From: Canna indica
Taxonomy: Eukaryota; Streptophyta; Magnoliopsida; Zingiberales; Cannaceae
Direction of reading: 5' to 3'
Assembly (NCBI GenBank): GCA_034359265.1
Contig: CP136897.1
Location: 17,974,001 to 18,038,000, forward strand
Length of the DNA: 64,000 bases
In this document: positions 11,277 through 21,213 of the stretch, piece by piece
Layout of the letters: each line of letters begins with the position of its first letter
Numbering within the stretch: the first letter of the stretch is position 1
Translations under genes and position numbers: made by a program
The notes under the pieces: generated by a model
Database searches by the model: none
What the model was told of the DNA's origin: nothing
Seen by the model: only the letters and a program-made list of their open reading frames with translations

Positions 11277-12196
11277 CTGCAAGAAAAGGGTGTTTAGTGT
11301 TCAAGCGTATTTATTGCAATAGGCTAATATAATGCTATCAAAATAATCAGGCAGCGAAAGCATGGGAAGTCTACATTGCAATTGTATGTTAACAAATGGC
11401 ACTAGATCATCTTTTACAAAACTGGGATTTCCCTTTTGATCTCTCTTATGTACTATTTGATCCCATTGTTTGGGCTCCTTTAGTTTAAGGCTCGAGTAGC
11501 ACTTATTCAAATCATGGTGTCCTTGTAGAGAAGCATTTATTCAATTCCGTAGTGTGGGTTCCTAGAGTATGACACTCGTGGTAATATATTTTTCTATATT
11601 AAAAAGCCCACCAAACTTGGATTTTTATTTTGATCTCCCTATGTACTTGCTTACGGATAAGGTTGACCATTATCACCAAAATTGAAATTTAATAAACAAC
11701 GTTGCTCAAAATGCTGGGTAGTGTGCACAACTGGCATTAATGACAAAAATTTAGTCCCTGACTAGGATAGCACATGTTGATGATGTGTATGTGATTATGG
11801 ATCCATGTGGCTAGAAGATATGCATTTTTTTTCTTTAGGACAATTAACTTATACTAGCAACAAAACAAAGACTGAGGAATTTTTGCTCTATTATATGTTA
11901 CATAAAAACCAAAAATATTCACCTTATATGGACAACAATGCAGAAAATATTCGCTTTATGAAAAATTAATCTAGAGGAAACAAGTTAAATAACTTTAAGC
12001 TACTCTAACCTGACATTTTAAAATGAGAAAATATTTAGAGAACTCACAAAAAAAATTGTGAATTATTTGATGTCATGGTATCTTCTTAGAGGACTAACTT
12101 GTTTCACTTTCAAGAGTCTTACTGCAAGTAAAACTTCATATGGCCATATCCACGAGAATATATCCAATTATCCATGAGATTTACTCATGGCCAGGC

Positions 12197-12310
12197 TCAA
12201 AAGTCGTTGTCACTTTCTTCTAGCTTTTGAACAGATGCCTTTCTAAACCATTCTAATGCAAAAGTTTCGCAATCACCCTGGTCCACATCACCAATTACCA
12301 TGCAGGGACC
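12197..12310 (-). pseudogene. Exon-like block Y of unknown origin in CACTA copy 1
   Basis: The minus strand has an open block that begins after a GTTGAG acceptor-like site and encodes a segment with motifs GPCMVIGDVDQGDC and ALEWFRKASVQKLEE, ending at a TGA (12197-12199). Copy 2 (59671-59784) keeps most of the residues and the same stop, with a small deletion near the start. Acidic-basic composition and conservation across both copies look like real coding sequence. I do not recognise the family. It lies on the same strand as the UROS exons, between two of them, so it may come from a second captured gene. Confidence 0.45.
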
Positions 12311-13190
12311 CTCAACAAAAATTGGCATCATGATCATAATAGAAAGTAAAGGCCAAGAAATCTAACATCATTTTAAGATTATGCATGTCATTATACTGTA
12401 TCAAACACATGATTTAAATCTCGTACTGTAACAGTCATACACCTACCATATTTTGAAGAACTCGAGATCGATATTGGGTGATACGTGTAGATACTATCTG
12501 TGCCAAATGTACCACCTAGTACAATCCATGTACGGAAGATATCCGACTGGTACAACTCAGTATAGGCCTAGTATTAAGCGATACACACCCAACAACTATT
12601 TTTCTAGCCATCTAGTTGTTTTTTGTCCAATTCCAAAAGTGGTTTTGGGGATATTTTAAGTCTATATAAAGACCTCATACCCCTTATTGCTCCATCTTCG
12701 GCAACGTACATCCCAAAACTCTCCAACTCTCTAAGTCTCTCATTGTCTTCCTAAAGTTAGTAGTGAAACAAAATTCAGCTTTAATTAACAGAGAATGAGA
12801 GCATTTAGAGGTAACTCCACACACAAATGGCTGAAGCTTATTGTTAGCTAACATAAAATAAGACATATATCAATAAACCATCAGTTAATGGGTATCTTAT
12901 TAATTAAAGTAAAAGCCAAAATTTTCTAGAATTATAACACAAAAATCATAGGATGTAGCAATCTAAAAGTTCAAAGTCAATGACCTTAGAACTTCACAAT
13001 GGCTCAAGTACATTGTATACATAGATGTCAACATGCAAAAAGCAGGTAAAAACACGTTTAATGTTAGGAACTATCAAAAAGAAGAAAACATTATGGTAAT
13101 ACCAATTTATAGGAAGGAGAAGAACAATAGAACATCATATAAAATTTGGGAGAACATAGTGAAGAAAGGGGAAGTGAGTGAGGTTTAAAC

Positions 13191-13290
13191 CATATTAATG
13201 AACAGCCTCAAAGGCAACTTCAAATTTGAAGGCACCAATTACTGTGTCAAACATAATCCCCTCAAAGTTCAAACCATCAATAGATAGAAC
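13191..13290 (-). pseudogene. Exon-like block X of unknown origin in CACTA copy 1
   Basis: On the minus strand a pyrimidine-rich tract ending CATATAG precedes a 100-bp open block, followed by a GTTTAA donor-like site at 13190. It encodes motifs VLSIDGLNFEGIMFDT and AFKFEVAFEAVH. Copy 2 (61554-61653) has the same frame and splice-like borders and reads through without the stop seen here. It looks like an internal exon of a host gene captured by the CACTA element. I cannot name the gene. Confidence 0.5.
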
Positions 13291-13329
13291 CTATATGGAA
13301 GAATGATAAAAGAATGTAAGAACCAGAAT

Positions 13330-13770
13330 CGAATGGGAAACCGAGCGCTTGAAACTCGTAGAAGGGAAGGAATACGCTCGTCAGTCGGCTGTCTGTGATG
13401 ACCTGCACTTCCTGTGCTTCGCTATCTATAATGACCTCAGAGGATTAGGGCACGAGGAAGGGAAGGAACCTATAGAAGGGGAGGGAAGAATGAAAAGCTT
13501 GGATCAGTTGCGGGGAATTAGAAGGAACCTGTGCTATCAGTGATGACTCGAATCAATTATTTTGTCGGCTACGGGGAAGGAACCGACGGGGAAGGAGCCT
13601 GCGGGGAGGGAATCGGCGGGGAAGGAAACTATGAGGAAGGAGCTTTGTCGGGGGGGGGGGGGGGGGGGATGAAGAAAGATGTTGAGTGGGAGAGGGGGAA
13701 GAAAGATGAAGATGAGGCTTTGTCGAGATCGGCTGAAAAAAGAGAGCGCGAGAAATTATTTTGATGAGTG
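13330..13770. other. GC- and G-rich block near the CACTA right end, with 19-G run
   Basis: G-rich stretches (repeats such as GGGGAAGGA) alternate with short coding-like frames. An uninterrupted run of 19 G lies at 13650-13668. Copy 2 (61690-62130) has the same block without the long G run. On the minus strand this would be the 5' end of the element's transcript. GC-rich first exons near the promoter end are typical of En/Spm elements. No protein can be assigned. Confidence 0.6.
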
Positions 13771-15194
13771 GGAGAGGGGGAAAACAAATTGGTCAGCTGA
13801 AATAAGAGAGGGAAAAAATATATATGCTAATTTACCAACTGATTATTTATCCGTTGGTAATTTTGTTGGTAATACCAACAAATTAGATCCGTTGATAAAA
13901 ATTTCATTGGTGATGCTATGTTTTCTTGTAGTGATTGCCAAATTACTGTTTTAAACTTTTTCTTAAATTACTTAGGAAATTTACAATTTAACGACTAAAT
14001 GCGGAAGCGAGTAATGAAGATAGACAATGAATACACAAAGAGAGCAATGCTAACACAATTATTTATTGTGGTTCGGCCCCAATGCCTACTCCACTCCCTA
14101 AGCACCCCACTTAGGATTTCCAAACTAAATTTTACTAGATAAATCTTGTTTACCTTACAACGAGGACTTTACATCGAAAAGTCTCCGCACTCAAACCGCA
14201 GGCACTTCCACACCCGTAAGTATCCCGCCTTCCTACCGAGAGCACACTCCCACCTCATCCTATGGGACAACTCAACTAATCCGAGTAAACTAAGTTTACA
14301 ATGGTAGATTTAAGCCTGAACACCAAGGCAACCACCAACTCAATCAACCTAGCACTCTAGGTTTGCACAAGTTCAAATACAATGAATTAAACACCAAAAT
14401 ACAACAATAATGAAAGCAAATAATAAATGATACACACTTAGCTCTCAAACAAGATGTCCTAGCTCCTCTTGATGACTTGAAGATGAATCAAGGTAATCTC
14501 AAAGTCAATTACAAGGTTTCTAGGCTCAAAGCTAGGGTTATTTGCAAGGATGGCTCAAGAATTCTTGTGGAGTTGCAATGAGTGGCTCTTTGAGGCTCAG
14601 AAGTGAGATTGGGATGGGTATTTATAACCCCCCAAAAGAAACAGCGCATCAACGGGTGTATTTTTGCCCGTTGCCGACGCCCGATCGATCATCGGTCGAC
14701 CGCCCAGCGACCGCTGGCATTCTGTGCTTATGCCGCTCTGTTCGATCGACCGGGTGGTCGACCAATTTAATCGTGCTTAAGTTCCTGCCGGTTTTTGGCA
14801 TCATTCGGTCGACCGACCAGTCGATCGTAACTAGGCAAACTACACTTCTTGATTTTTTTGCTTGGTTTGTTCATTTTCTGGTTTCGTCTTCGCTAAGTCT
14901 ACTTATATAACATTTATTAATTTTAAGTTATATAAGGATTACCCCCCATTTGGATTCAATAAAAATATCTAAAGAATCAAAATCCTTAAGAATCAAAATC
15001 TAGTTTTTGGGATCTAGTACAAATTTTCGAAAAATAGAAATTTTCTAATCTTCCGTGTCAAATATGGGTGTTCTAAAGGCTTCCAAAACATTTCTTAAAA
15101 ATACCTCGTTATCTAGTTTCTACCCAAGGAACAATTACCATCATTTTTATGTCAAGAAAATGTCTAAGACATATAACCCTCCAAGAAGCTCCCA

Positions 15195-16002
15195 AGGCTT
15201 AGTGAATTGATCTAGCATGGTAATTTATATAATAGCATTAGGATTTCAATGAAGGAAACATCATAAATCATATACCATACCTAGTATTTTGCCATACATG
15301 CACATTAAAGGAGGTGTTCTTCTACAAATCTTAAAAATGTATCTACTCAAAATTCAATACATTCGACAATTGCTAAATCTACAATTTCAATCGATGAACA
15401 TCATCTCTAAAAGACGTAATCGAGATACTCGATCAAATTCACCCTCCTCTCCACTCGGCTGAACCCTAAGAAAGGGTACATGGTTGGCCGAGCCTCCTTG
15501 AAGGGGAATGAAAGGTTAATTCAACCATAAAATCACAAGATCTAGTTGCACAAAATTATCTACATCAAAAGGAATCGATCCAAGGGTTTAAACCACTCGA
15601 GGGAATTGGGGAAAATTTCAGCATGACCTTTTCCCTTTTTCCTCTAGTTGGCCGGCCCTTGAATCACCACAAAATGATTGTCTAAAATATAATCGATACA
15701 GCGATGAAGAACATGACTTGAGAATTCGAGAAACGTCATCAATCGACAAGAAACGATGCTCAAAAACCTCAATTTATCACATCTATTCGGTTAGGCCACA
15801 CGCCTCACCTAAAAGCCGAGATTCGACCACTCACCTTGATGTAGGAAGAAGAATGAATGAGCGATGATGATCTTAGTCTTTTCGACGACGGCACGAATCT
15901 GGCACTGTCTTCAAACTTTCTCCCACTCCCTCTCCTTTCTTGAGCTGCGTGGGCTCCAATAATGAGCCACACGGCTACTAGGGGGATGAGGGATGAGGTA
16001 AT
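15195..16002 (-). mobile_element. Reversed family B gypsy LTR fragment
   Basis: On the minus strand this resembles the first part of the family B LTRs: a leader with GAGCC repeats, a splice donor context (complement of CCACTCACCTTGAT near 15830), the CGGCCGAGC-type motifs and the AT-rich stretch after it. Both ends are truncated, at the Sirevirus LTR (15195) and at a family A fragment (about 16003). No TSD is visible. Confidence 0.6.
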
Positions 16003-17780
16003 TTTAGCAAAATAGTAAAGTGCAGAAATAGTAAATCAAGTCCAACGGTTCATTTACAAGTTAAATCTGAAATAAAAGACAAGAATGTCCCCAAGGGACT
16101 ACAACTCCAAAATACCAAAACACCGGTGCATGATAAACTACTAAAGACTCGACTACGACTCCTAACTAGAACTGCTACGAGATCAATGTGGCTCCTCTGC
16201 CCTCCAACCGCGGCCAGTGCTCTAGCCGACCTCACTGGTCAAGCTCTACAAAAAAAAAAGAAAAAAGAGTGGTTATACCAACCCCCATGAGAAACCAAAC
16301 ATAGAGATATAGCATATGATAAAACACCTGTCTCAAACCAGAATAAAGTCACAAGGGAGTGACTAGCTATCAGGCCACCTGGTCACCACACGCCCGAAGG
16401 CATCCAAGACTCTAGTAGTGAAGTGCAACAAGCCTCAGCTTACCATGCCCTAAGGCAGCAAATCATACTCAAGGCATACTAGGATAATCGAGATTGGCCC
16501 ATACGTTCTTATCCTGTAATAAAGAAAATTAAGAGCAATCAGGATTTGCTCGTTCGAACTTGCTCCACGAGACGCATAGGAACAATCGAGATTCACCCGT
16601 CCGAACTTGTCCCTTAAAGATATCACAGGAGTAATTACGATTTGCTCATTCGAACTTATTCCTTAAAAGAAGCTCGGGAACAATCGAGATTTGCCCATCT
16701 GAACTTGTTCCACGAGAGAACACAGGAATAATCGATATTTTCCCATCCTAACTTGTTCCAAAGAATGACGTAGGAATAATTGGGATTCGCCCATCTGAGC
16801 TTATTCCTTCAAACATAGGTTGGGAATTAGCCATCCAACCTTCTGGGCCGAGCACGCAATCTGGCTCCTAGCCGAGCCTATCTGCCATTCATAAAGATAT
16901 GGTGCAAAATGACCTAAGTCAAGTGTCTCCTATGATATCTTAGGGATGTCTTTATTGGGAACGCTACAACACCCAATACCCGAACCCAACTCCTAGACCC
17001 ATAACATCATAAACCCATGATATTTTATTTCATGCACAAAATTTAATTTATTGGTTCTTAATAGATTATGCTTCCCCTTTAATTTTAATTATGCAATTAA
17101 AATTTCCATTTGCCAAAATTAGGGTTTTGTTTTTAGTTTACTGTTGAGCCCAGAACTGGTGCACTCAAATTGAATCTGAATCCCAGAGTGTGTCGTATGG
17201 ATCCAGACTATGTGTTCTGGTCAAAATGATAGGTTACATCACTATGTTCAGTAAAATTTACGCATCAAAACAGAGATTGCAAAATGAGTCCTGAATTAAC
17301 ATTTTCAGCATGAAATTCCAGCAAGATTGAGTTCTCAACATATTAAGATAATTAATCCGAATATTACAGTAATTAAAATCCTTAATTACCAATAAAACAT
17401 ATTTATTCATCAAGATAAAACACACAATGGTTAATTCACAATTCTTAATCAATACTTAACATGCATCCACATCATCATTAAACCAAGACCTAAGATTCAA
17501 CATCAACAACCCATCAAGAACATACATGGCAACAAGATTTAAGTCTTTTCACATACAAAACATGGATTCATATGCAAATTATAGATCTAGATAGGGATCA
17601 TGCGTAGCATCATAGGCTCATAATCAAGATTAAGAATTTAAAAGTTTAAACCTCAAGAACATCAAAAATTTCTCTTAGGCATTTCGTCGAACACCTTGAG
17701 GACGACCCAATCCCTTCTTGGCCGAGCACCCCTAGGGTAACCCTAGAGCTTCCTTGCCCAATAAGGGGGAGGCTTCAGGC
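16003..17780 (-). mobile_element. Reversed family A gypsy LTR fragment
   Basis: The minus strand matches family A LTR sequence from just after the leader to near the 3' end. It includes a middle section rich in GAACAAGTTCGGATGGG-like repeats (about 16480-16830) that is missing from the LTRs at 1-1625 and 44823-46786. A strong 3' splice site, with a long pyrimidine tract ending GTAG, lies at about 16247-16260 on the minus strand. Ends are truncated. Confidence 0.7.
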
Positions 17781-18026
17781 CTCTTCTTCCATGGCAACAA
17801 AAGAAATACAAAAACCCGTAATTTACCGTAGCACACAAAAATAATATTTAAAATAAGTAAATATATATCATTAATAGAAAAAATATTCTAACATTCTCCA
17901 ACTTGGACAAAGTTAATTGTATAACTGTAATTTGAAACTATTAATTTAAAAATGACTCTCGGGATAATCACAAAAATATGATCACAAATAAAAATATGAC
18001 ATAAGACTTATCCATGGGCACGAATA
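17781..18026 (-). mobile_element. Ty1/copia LTR/PPT scrap
   Basis: AT-rich sequence. On the minus strand, CCAAGTTGGAGAATGTTAGAA (17889-17909) resembles a copia polypurine tract running into a TGTTAG LTR start. Too short to assign a lineage. It ends where gypsy RNase H sequence begins. Confidence 0.45.
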
Positions 18027-19368
18027 CCAATAGCTTCCCGGGTCGGCTTGGGTTGTGTGTTGATGCAGAATGGCAGGGTGATAGCTTATGCCTCCCGACA
18101 GTTGAAGGTCCACGAGAAGAATTACCCGACTCATGATCTTGAGCTAGCAGCAATAGTGTTCGCATTGAAGCTATGGCATCACTACCTTTATGGCGAGGCT
18201 TATGAGATATAAACTGATCATAAGAGCCTTCAGTATTTCCTCACCTAGAAGGAGTTGAATTTGAGACAAAGAAGATGGCTTGAGATCTTGAAAGAGTATG
18301 ATTGCACGATCAAGTACCATCCGGGGAAGGCTAACGTGGTAGTTGATACTTTGAGTAGGAAGTCTATGGGCAATCTAGCGCATTTGGCAGTTAGGAGGAG
18401 GCCATTGGCTCAGGATTTGGCGTTGTGTTTGGATGGTGGGATAGTTTTGTTAGTGTCAGTTTCTGGTGCGCTGGTGGCTCACCTGACGGTGTAATCCATA
18501 TTGGTTGACATATTGCGGGCAGCGCAGGATGAGGATGTTTTCTGTGTACTCACTAAGGATCTAACGAGGAGGGGCGATGCCGATAATAGATTCGGTGTTG
18601 ACTCAGAGGGCATTCTGAGGTTTAAGAACAAGATAATGGTGCAAGTTATGGCCGAGGTTCGCTGGTAGGTGCTAGAGATGTCTCATCGGTTGACATACAC
18701 TATGCATTTGGGAACCACAAAAATGTACTAACATCTAAGGCAGAATTATTGGTGGAAAGGCATGAAGAGAGAGGTGACAAAGTTCGTGTCTATGTGTCTG
18801 GTGTGTTAGTAGGTTAAGGCTAATCATTTAAAGCTAGTAGGATTGCTCCAGAACCTAGAAGTACCAGAGTGGAAATTGGAAAAGATAATCATGGATTTTG
18901 TGACGGGATTGCCAAAGTCTAGGAAGGGCAATGACTCTATCTGGGTAGTGGTGAATCGCCTAACCAAGACGTCATATTTCATACCAGTCAGGATGACCTT
19001 TTTAGTCGAGTAGTATGAGAGGTTGTCCTTGGATCAGATCGTCGCTTATCATGGTGTTCCTGTTATAATCATCTTAGATCGGGGTACTCCATTCATGGCT
19101 CAATTTTGGCAGTCTTTCCATGAGGCATTGGGCACTCAGGTTCAGTTTAGCACTACATTTCACCCTAAGACAAATGGTCAGTTGGAGCAGACCATTCAGA
19201 CATTGGAGGATATACTGAGAGCATGTGTTCTAGACTTGGAGGGTAGTTGGGAGAGGCACTTACCCCTAATTGAGTTTGCCTACAATAAAAGCTATCACAG
19301 CAGCAATGGGATGACCCCATTTGAGTCATTGTATGGGCGGAGATGTAGGTCGCCCGTAGGTTGGTTTG

Positions 19369-21213
19369 TGTAAGACCCGTGGTTTCCTAATATAAAAATT
19401 TCCTTGGTGCAGCCCATCGGATCCGGAACTAGCTGGGCTAAGTGACGAAATCGCCACGAGTAAGAGGTATAATTTAAAATTTAGCCCTTTGGTTAATGCG
19501 TTTTTGGATTTTATGGGTCGTTTACTCAAGTTGGATTGAAATTGGGTTTGCGGATTGAATCATGGTTCCATCCGGGTTTAGGTGAGTCTAGTGAGAGGGT
19601 TTAAGTAAGGAGTTGCACACAGCTCGAGGGGGGAGGGGAGGAGGAGGGGTGGAGAAGGGAAGTTTTTGGAGCAGCGTCGGATTTGCATCGTCGTCAGAGA
19701 AATTAAGATAGTCTTCATCCCATCCATCCTCTTCTCTAGTCGAGGTGAGTGGTTGAATCAAGATCTCTAGGGTAGGCGGGTAGCCGACCCAAGTTATTGT
19801 GGATTTATCGATTTCTCGTAATGATTTTCATCGATTCACCGAATTTCTTCCGAGACTTGATCTTAGTATGTGCATATTGTTTATTGATGATGTTTCTCGA
19901 AGTTTTTCGCAATTTTAAGGGTTGGCCGCATGAAGGAAAAAGGGGCGAGGTCATGCCGAATTTTTCCCCAAATTCCTAGAGTGGCCGAACCCTCTTGGAT
20001 CAAGTTATTTTCATGATTGGTGACTTTATCTTCCTTGATCATCGCCAAAGGTCCTCCCTTTCCAACCGTGTTAGTCTCAACCGAGCATGTTAAGCCCATA
20101 TTGGGTTCAGCCAAGTGGGTAAGAGGGGGAGAAGAACTCGAGGAACAAAGTGCATAAACTAGGATTACACCTAGGGATAGATGATGGATATTAGTGTTCA
20201 GATAGTGCGACCCAGGAAAAAGGACCGGATATGGGCAATGCCCGAAAAATGCATATGGTATTATTATAGAAACCTTAGTTGTGTATTGTGTTTGAGATGG
20301 ATAACCGAGGAGTGTTATTAGCCGAACGGCTACCACATGACTCAGCGGTGACTAGGGTCTTGAGATTACACCAGCGGGCCCGCTAGATGTTAGACCCGGA
20401 TGGCGGAGGGTCTTGAGATTTCGTCAGTGGGTCATGCTAACGGTAGACCCGAGTTGGGTGGGACTACCTATCCCTAACCCGGAGGGGTTCTTGAGACTAG
20501 TGGCCATCCTAGTCGACGAACCCGTGATTTGATTGTCTTACATATTATATGCCTTATTGGGCTGGTTCAAGGAGGCCGGTCTGGTAGAGAGCGGAAGCCT
20601 GGTATGACCGAACCCCCTTATATGTGTTTAGGCCCATAGCGGCCAAATGGCATAGGGTTTGTTAAGGGCTCAAGGGGTCGGTCTAATCATTCAATGATTT
20701 GGTAAATTGGTTAACTTAAATTCCTCACTGTATCCTATTGTCATATGTGTTACCTTACCGAGGATTTAGTGGAGGTTCTAAAGAACCGCTCACTGAGTTC
20801 CTCGTGAACTCATGGTTTATTATTTTGTTTTTGCAGAGCTCGACCAGTGAGGTACGGTCTGGTGGCATGGTGCAACTGGAGTGCGGGTGGAGGAACAAAT
20901 CTCGTAGCCGGCGACCATGTAGCCGTAGTCGTGTTGTTAGAGTCATTAGACATGCATTGTTCAGTTGTTTCTTTTGAAAACATATGTTGCTTTAACTCTG
21001 AGATGTTCTTGTGAAAGGTGGATTGTTCCTTTGAAACTGAACCTTTTAAAAACTGTTTTAACTTTTAATCAAGATTGGCGCTATTGTTGTCTTTTATTTG
21101 CGTTTTCCTTGATGTGGTGTATATTTTGGTGTTATTATTTGGTGCATGTGGTAGGCTTCGGGGTATCGACACATACCCTGGCTAGTCACACGACCCTGAG
21201 TCGGGGCGTGACA
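19369..21213 (+). mobile_element. Complete solo gypsy LTR, family B, TSD GTTTG
   Basis: Starts TGTAAGACCC and ends GGGGCGTGACA, 1845 bp. It is flanked by perfect 5-bp repeats GTTTG at 19364-19368 and 21214-21218. It lies inside the integrase gene of element B, whose reading frame continues across the site if the LTR is ignored. No PBS or internal region remains, which is the product expected from recombination between two LTRs. It contains a splice donor at 19745 and acceptor ending 20836. Confidence 0.95.
19745..20836 (+). other. Putative intron inside the gypsy LTR
   Basis: GAG then GTGAGT at 19744/19745 is a near-consensus 5' splice site. TGTTTTTGCAG followed by AGCTCGACC at 20836/20837 is a strong 3' site. 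The same pair, with the same flanking bases, is found in other LTRs at 54237-56088, 5491-7363, 26448-27547 (minus strand) and 22535 with 29925. Splicing is inferred from conservation only. Confidence 0.6.

Larger units (their letters stand above)
8070..13933 (-). mobile_element. Complete CACTA (En/Spm) transposon, 5.9 kb, with captured host exons
   Basis: Ends are CACTACAAAAAG at 8070 and CTTGTAGTG at 13933, the diagnostic CACTA terminal inverted repeats. Flanking 3-bp target sites are ATC (8067-8069) and ATT (13934-13936). In copy 2 the right flank is ATC, so the duplication was ATC with one later mutation. Sub-terminal ACCAACGG/CCGTTGGT repeats lie at both ends. It holds one broken transposase exon, a 125-bp tandem repeat, UROS exon fragments and a GC-rich block near the right end. 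Without an intact transposase it is non-autonomous. Coding parts all read on the minus strand. Confidence 0.92.
1..15194 (+). repeat. Segmental duplication, copy 1 of a nested transposon locus
   Basis: This block and 45210-63007 carry the same sequence of parts in the same order and orientation: gypsy LTR, PBS, gag-pol remnant, reversed Sirevirus LTR, spacer, solo LTR with TSD TTGCC, gag, and CACTA element ending in the same LTR. The fusion of RT to the Sirevirus LTR falls at the same base (about 3478 and 48681). By eye the copies differ by a few percent. Copy 1 alone lacks about 3.5 kb at 5415/5416 and about 0.86 kb at 12756. Copy 2 lacks about 1.26 kb found here at 7849-9107. Confidence 0.85.
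8012..15194 (-). mobile_element. Sirevirus-like 5' LTR, split by a CACTA element
   Basis: Bases 8012-8069 and 13937-15194 are one LTR interrupted by the CACTA transposon at 8070-13933. A TATA-type box (minus strand) is at 14619-14626, and the palindrome cluster at about 14680-14835. At 15195 the LTR is cut off by unrelated reversed gypsy LTR sequence, so its outer end (about 300 bp, seen at 4532-4829) is missing. A full LTR would be about 1.6 kb. Confidence 0.8.

Noticed and set aside
11301..11510. Minus-strand 69-residue open frame near the UROS exon
   Set aside because: No recognisable motif, and copy 2 breaks it; it lies in probable intron.
12453..12659. 68-residue open frame conserved at 59926-60132
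   Set aside because: Its sequence is a scattered non-coding repeat (GATAC/GTACC-rich) with no domain. Conservation over the few-percent divergence of the duplication is not evidence of coding.
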